Shown piece by piece: positions 40,302 through 42,025 of a stretch of 42,025 nt of DNA. Below the pieces are notes generated by a model that saw only the letters and a program-made list of their open reading frames with translations, was not told the DNA's origin and made no database searches. A program made the position numbers and the translations under genes. Location of the stretch: NCBI GenBank assembly GCA_910588025.1, contig CAJUQG010000009.1, positions 1-42,025 of the forward strand, given 5' to 3'. Origin of the DNA: an uncultured Bacilli bacterium. Lineage in GTDB: Bacteria; Bacillota_I; Bacilli_A; RF39; UBA660. The number at the start of each line of letters is the position of its first letter. Position 1 is the first letter of the stretch.

Positions 40302-40329
40302 AAGAAAAAAGAAGCTTATTTGGCTTCTT
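40302..40329 (-). terminator. Terminator of rny
   Basis: AAGAAGC pairs with GCTTCTT and is followed by a T-run; the stem overlaps the rny stop codon. Confidence 0.85.
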
Positions 40330-41869
40330 CTTGAGCACGTGATTCACGTATTACTATAATTTTGATTGTACCTGGATATTGCATTTCCGATTCAATTTTT
40401 TCTTTCATTTCTCGTGCTATTTTATAACTAGTTAAATCATCTACTTCTTCTGGTTTTACCATAACACGAACTTCTCTTCCGGCTTGCATTGCAAAGGTTT
40501 TTTCTACCCCTTCAAAAGAGTTTCCAATTGCTTCTAGTTGTTCTAAACGCTTGATGTAATTATCTAGGGAATCATTTCTTGCTCCAGGTCTCGCTGCCGA
40601 TAGAGTATCAGCAACTTCTACTAATGCGGAAATAATTGATGTTTTTTCATAATCACCATGATGAGATGCAATCGCATTTAAAACGATTTCTTCTTCATGA
40701 TATTTTTTAGCAATATCTAAACCAATCTCAACATGACTTCCTTCCATTTCAAAGTCGATTGATTTACCGATATCGTGAAGTAATCCTGCTCGTTTGGCAA
40801 TCATTACATTTTCACCAATTTCACTGGCCATTAAACCAGTTAAATTAGCTACTTCTTTGGAATGTTGTAGTGCATTTTGACCATAACTAGAACGGAAATG
40901 TAATTTTCCAATTAAATTAATTAATTCAGGATCCATTCTAGTGATGCCTAATTCATACACGGTTTCATTTCCAATTTCGGTAATTTTTGTATTGATGTCT
41001 TTAGATACTTTGTCATATACTTCTTCAATACGAGCTGGATGAATCCGTCCATCTTTGATTAGAGTTTCAATTGTTATTTTAGCAATTTCTCTTCTTAAAG
41101 GGTCAAAACTTGAAATAACAATGGCTTCTGGAGTATCATCAATTATTAAATCAACACCTGTTACCGCTTCAATCGTTCTAATATTTCGTCCTTCGCGGCC
41201 AATTAATCTACCTTTCATATCATCACTTGGTAAATTAATCGTACTAACCGTTTGTTCACTCGCAACATCTTCAGCATAGCGTTCCATACTTTCCACAATG
41301 ATTTGACGTGCCTTTTCATGAGCAACTAATTTGGCTTCGGCTTCTTTTTCTTTACAATAATCTGCTACTTCTTTTGCCATTTCATTTTCAACACGTTTCA
41401 TAATCATATCATGAGCTTTTTCTTTCGAAAATTTAGCAATGGTTTCCAGTAGGGACATTTCTTCTTTGTACATTTCGTCCATCTTAACTTCTTTTTCTTG
41501 CAATTCTTTTTGTTTTGCTAATAGGTTTGAGTCTTTTTCTTCTAACATACTATCTCTTTTTTGAAGCATTTCATCTCTTTTATCTAAGCTTGCTTCTCTT
41601 TGAAGTAGACGTGATTCAGCTTCTTTGGCCTCTTCTTTTTTCTGTTTTATCTCACGATCTAATTCTTGCTTTAGTTTATAAGACTCTTCTTTTATTTCTA
41701 AGAGGCGATCTCGTTTTTGCTTTTCAGCTTCTTTTTTGGCCTCTTCTAAAAATTTATCAGCTTTTTTTTCAGCACTTACTCCTCTAAAATAATTTAGTAA
41801 GGTTATAAAAAGGGTGCCTATAAAAATTCCAATGATTAGAGTTAAAATGGACATTACATTAAATTCCAT
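40316..41869 (-). CDS. rny: Ribonuclease Y
   Basis: 517 aa. An N-terminal membrane helix (LTLIIGIFIGTLFITLLNYF), a long coiled coil (about 35-200), a KH domain with LIGREGRNIRTIE, and an HD domain with LLHDIGKS and ASHHGDY. RNase Y starts mRNA decay at the membrane. GGAGG lies 6 nt before the ATG. Single-gene unit with promoter at 41920-41948. Confidence 0.96.
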   Translation of the reverse strand: MEFNVMSILTLIIGIFIGTLFITLLNYFRGVSAEKKADKFLEEAKKEAEKQKRDRLLEIKEESYKLKQELDREIKQKKEEAKEAESRLLQREASLDKRDEMLQKRDSMLEEKDSNLLAKQKELQEKEVKMDEMYKEEMSLLETIAKFSKEKAHDMIMKRVENEMAKEVADYCKEKEAEAKLVAHEKARQIIVESMERYAEDVASEQTVSTINLPSDDMKGRLIGREGRNIRTIEAVTGVDLIIDDTPEAIVISSFDPLRREIAKITIETLIKDGRIHPARIEEVYDKVSKDINTKITEIGNETVYELGITRMDPELINLIGKLHFRSSYGQNALQHSKEVANLTGLMASEIGENVMIAKRAGLLHDIGKSIDFEMEGSHVEIGLDIAKKYHEEEIVLNAIASHHGDYEKTSIISALVEVADTLSAARPGARNDSLDNYIKRLEQLEAIGNSFEGVEKTFAMQAGREVRVMVKPEEVDDLTSYKIAREMKEKIESEMQYPGTIKIIVIRESRAQEEAK

Positions 41870-41919
41870 TTCTTTCCTCCTATTTTTATTATAGATAATA
41901 ATTCATAATCTATAATTTC

Positions 41920-41948
41920 ATTATAAATAGAAATGAGAATTTTTACAA
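41920..41948 (-). promoter_or_regulatory. rny promoter
   Basis: TTGTAA (41948-41943), 17 bp, TATAAT (41925-41920). Confidence 0.85.
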
Positions 41949-41998
41949 GAAAAAAGAAGTTTTAAACTTCTCAGAGTGTTGACAAAGCTCAATACTCT
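41949..41998 (-). terminator. Terminator of a gene beyond the window edge
   Basis: Two minus-strand hairpins: AGAGT..TTGA/TCAA..ACTCT (41998-41973), then AGAAGTTT/AAACTTCT (41971-41955) with a T-run. The gene they serve lies beyond 42025. Confidence 0.75.
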
Positions 41999-42025
41999 TT
42001 TTTATTTTAAAATTTTGTAGTATAC

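Noticed and set aside
1..42025. CRISPR arrays, insertion sequences, prophage or long repeats
   Set aside because: No regularly spaced repeats, transposase, integrase or phage structural proteins were seen.

Overview
This window is AT-rich chromosomal DNA from a low-GC Gram-positive bacterium (Bacillota). UGA is used as a stop and tryptophan is encoded by UGG, so this is not a Mycoplasma-type code. The gene set is Bacillota-like: infC-rpmI-rplT, ylxM-ffh-ftsY, RNase J plus RNase Y, a T-box in front of gltX, a LexA/DinR-type SOS box, a SufU-type SUF cluster, and a CotD-like spore-coat protein. Compact spacing, many stop/start overlaps and several small lineage-specific proteins suggest a streamlined, probably uncultured gut-type member of class Bacilli (RF39/Erysipelotrichia-like). 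That placement is inference from gene content only. No transposon, prophage, CRISPR array or rRNA was seen.

Nearly everything is on the minus strand. The exceptions are a small 63-aa gene (18838-19029), the UmuC-like polymerase/YolD pair (23384-24957) and RNase J (36545-38224). Described from low to high coordinate, the layout is as follows. (1) 1-1580 holds the infC-rpmI-rplT operon with its own promoter and a structured leader. (2) 1636-4706 holds sufC-sufD-sufS-sufU with no sufB. (3) 4783-9281 holds an unrecognised cluster: a GRAM-like protein, a membrane protein with a PH-like start, tandem repeats and a zinc ribbon, a CbxX/SpoVK-type AAA+ ATPase, a micro-ORF and a coiled-coil protein. 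It forms two transcription units preceded by nearly identical promoter regions. (4) 9300-12976 holds a cell-wall amidase, a GT2 glycosyltransferase and a 5'-3' exonuclease. (5) 12975-15957 holds an ABC exporter behind a MerR-type promoter, a frameshifted two-domain HMA-like gene and tRNA-Glu. (6) 16078-19029 holds a HAD phosphatase, an esterase, a hypothetical gene, and an XRE regulator divergent from the 63-aa gene. (7) 19094-23247 holds gltX with its T-box, a cyclophilin lipoprotein, an AlkD-like protein and an EamA transporter. (8) 23303-26150 holds the SOS-type UmuC-like/YolD operon facing an AI-2E family transporter. (9) 26156-32834 holds a hypothetical gene, tRNA-Ala, rpoZ, a DUF2779 nuclease-like protein, a pseudopilin, a hypothetical gene, uppS and argS. 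(10) 32952-36456 holds the cotD-like gene, ffh, ylxM, ftsY and a second pseudopilin. (11) 36467-41998 holds rnjA, a membrane protein coupled to exonuclease III, and RNase Y.

The most interesting content is threefold. First, the 4.8-9.3 kb cluster has two units sharing a gapless promoter/operator pattern and looks like a co-regulated membrane-associated AAA+ system of unknown function. Second, a regulatory architecture recurs in which the terminator-like hairpin in front of a gene also carries that gene's Shine-Dalgarno sequence, with an extended -10 promoter in or beside it. Third, several local oddities stand out: a Rho_N/SAP-like tail on L20, a probable AUA start for infC, a SUF cluster with a half-length SufD and no SufB, a 19-bp-spacer MerR promoter next to a broken HMA gene, and a sigma-K-like promoter before the coat gene. 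No intergenic stretch over 300 bp is left unexplained.
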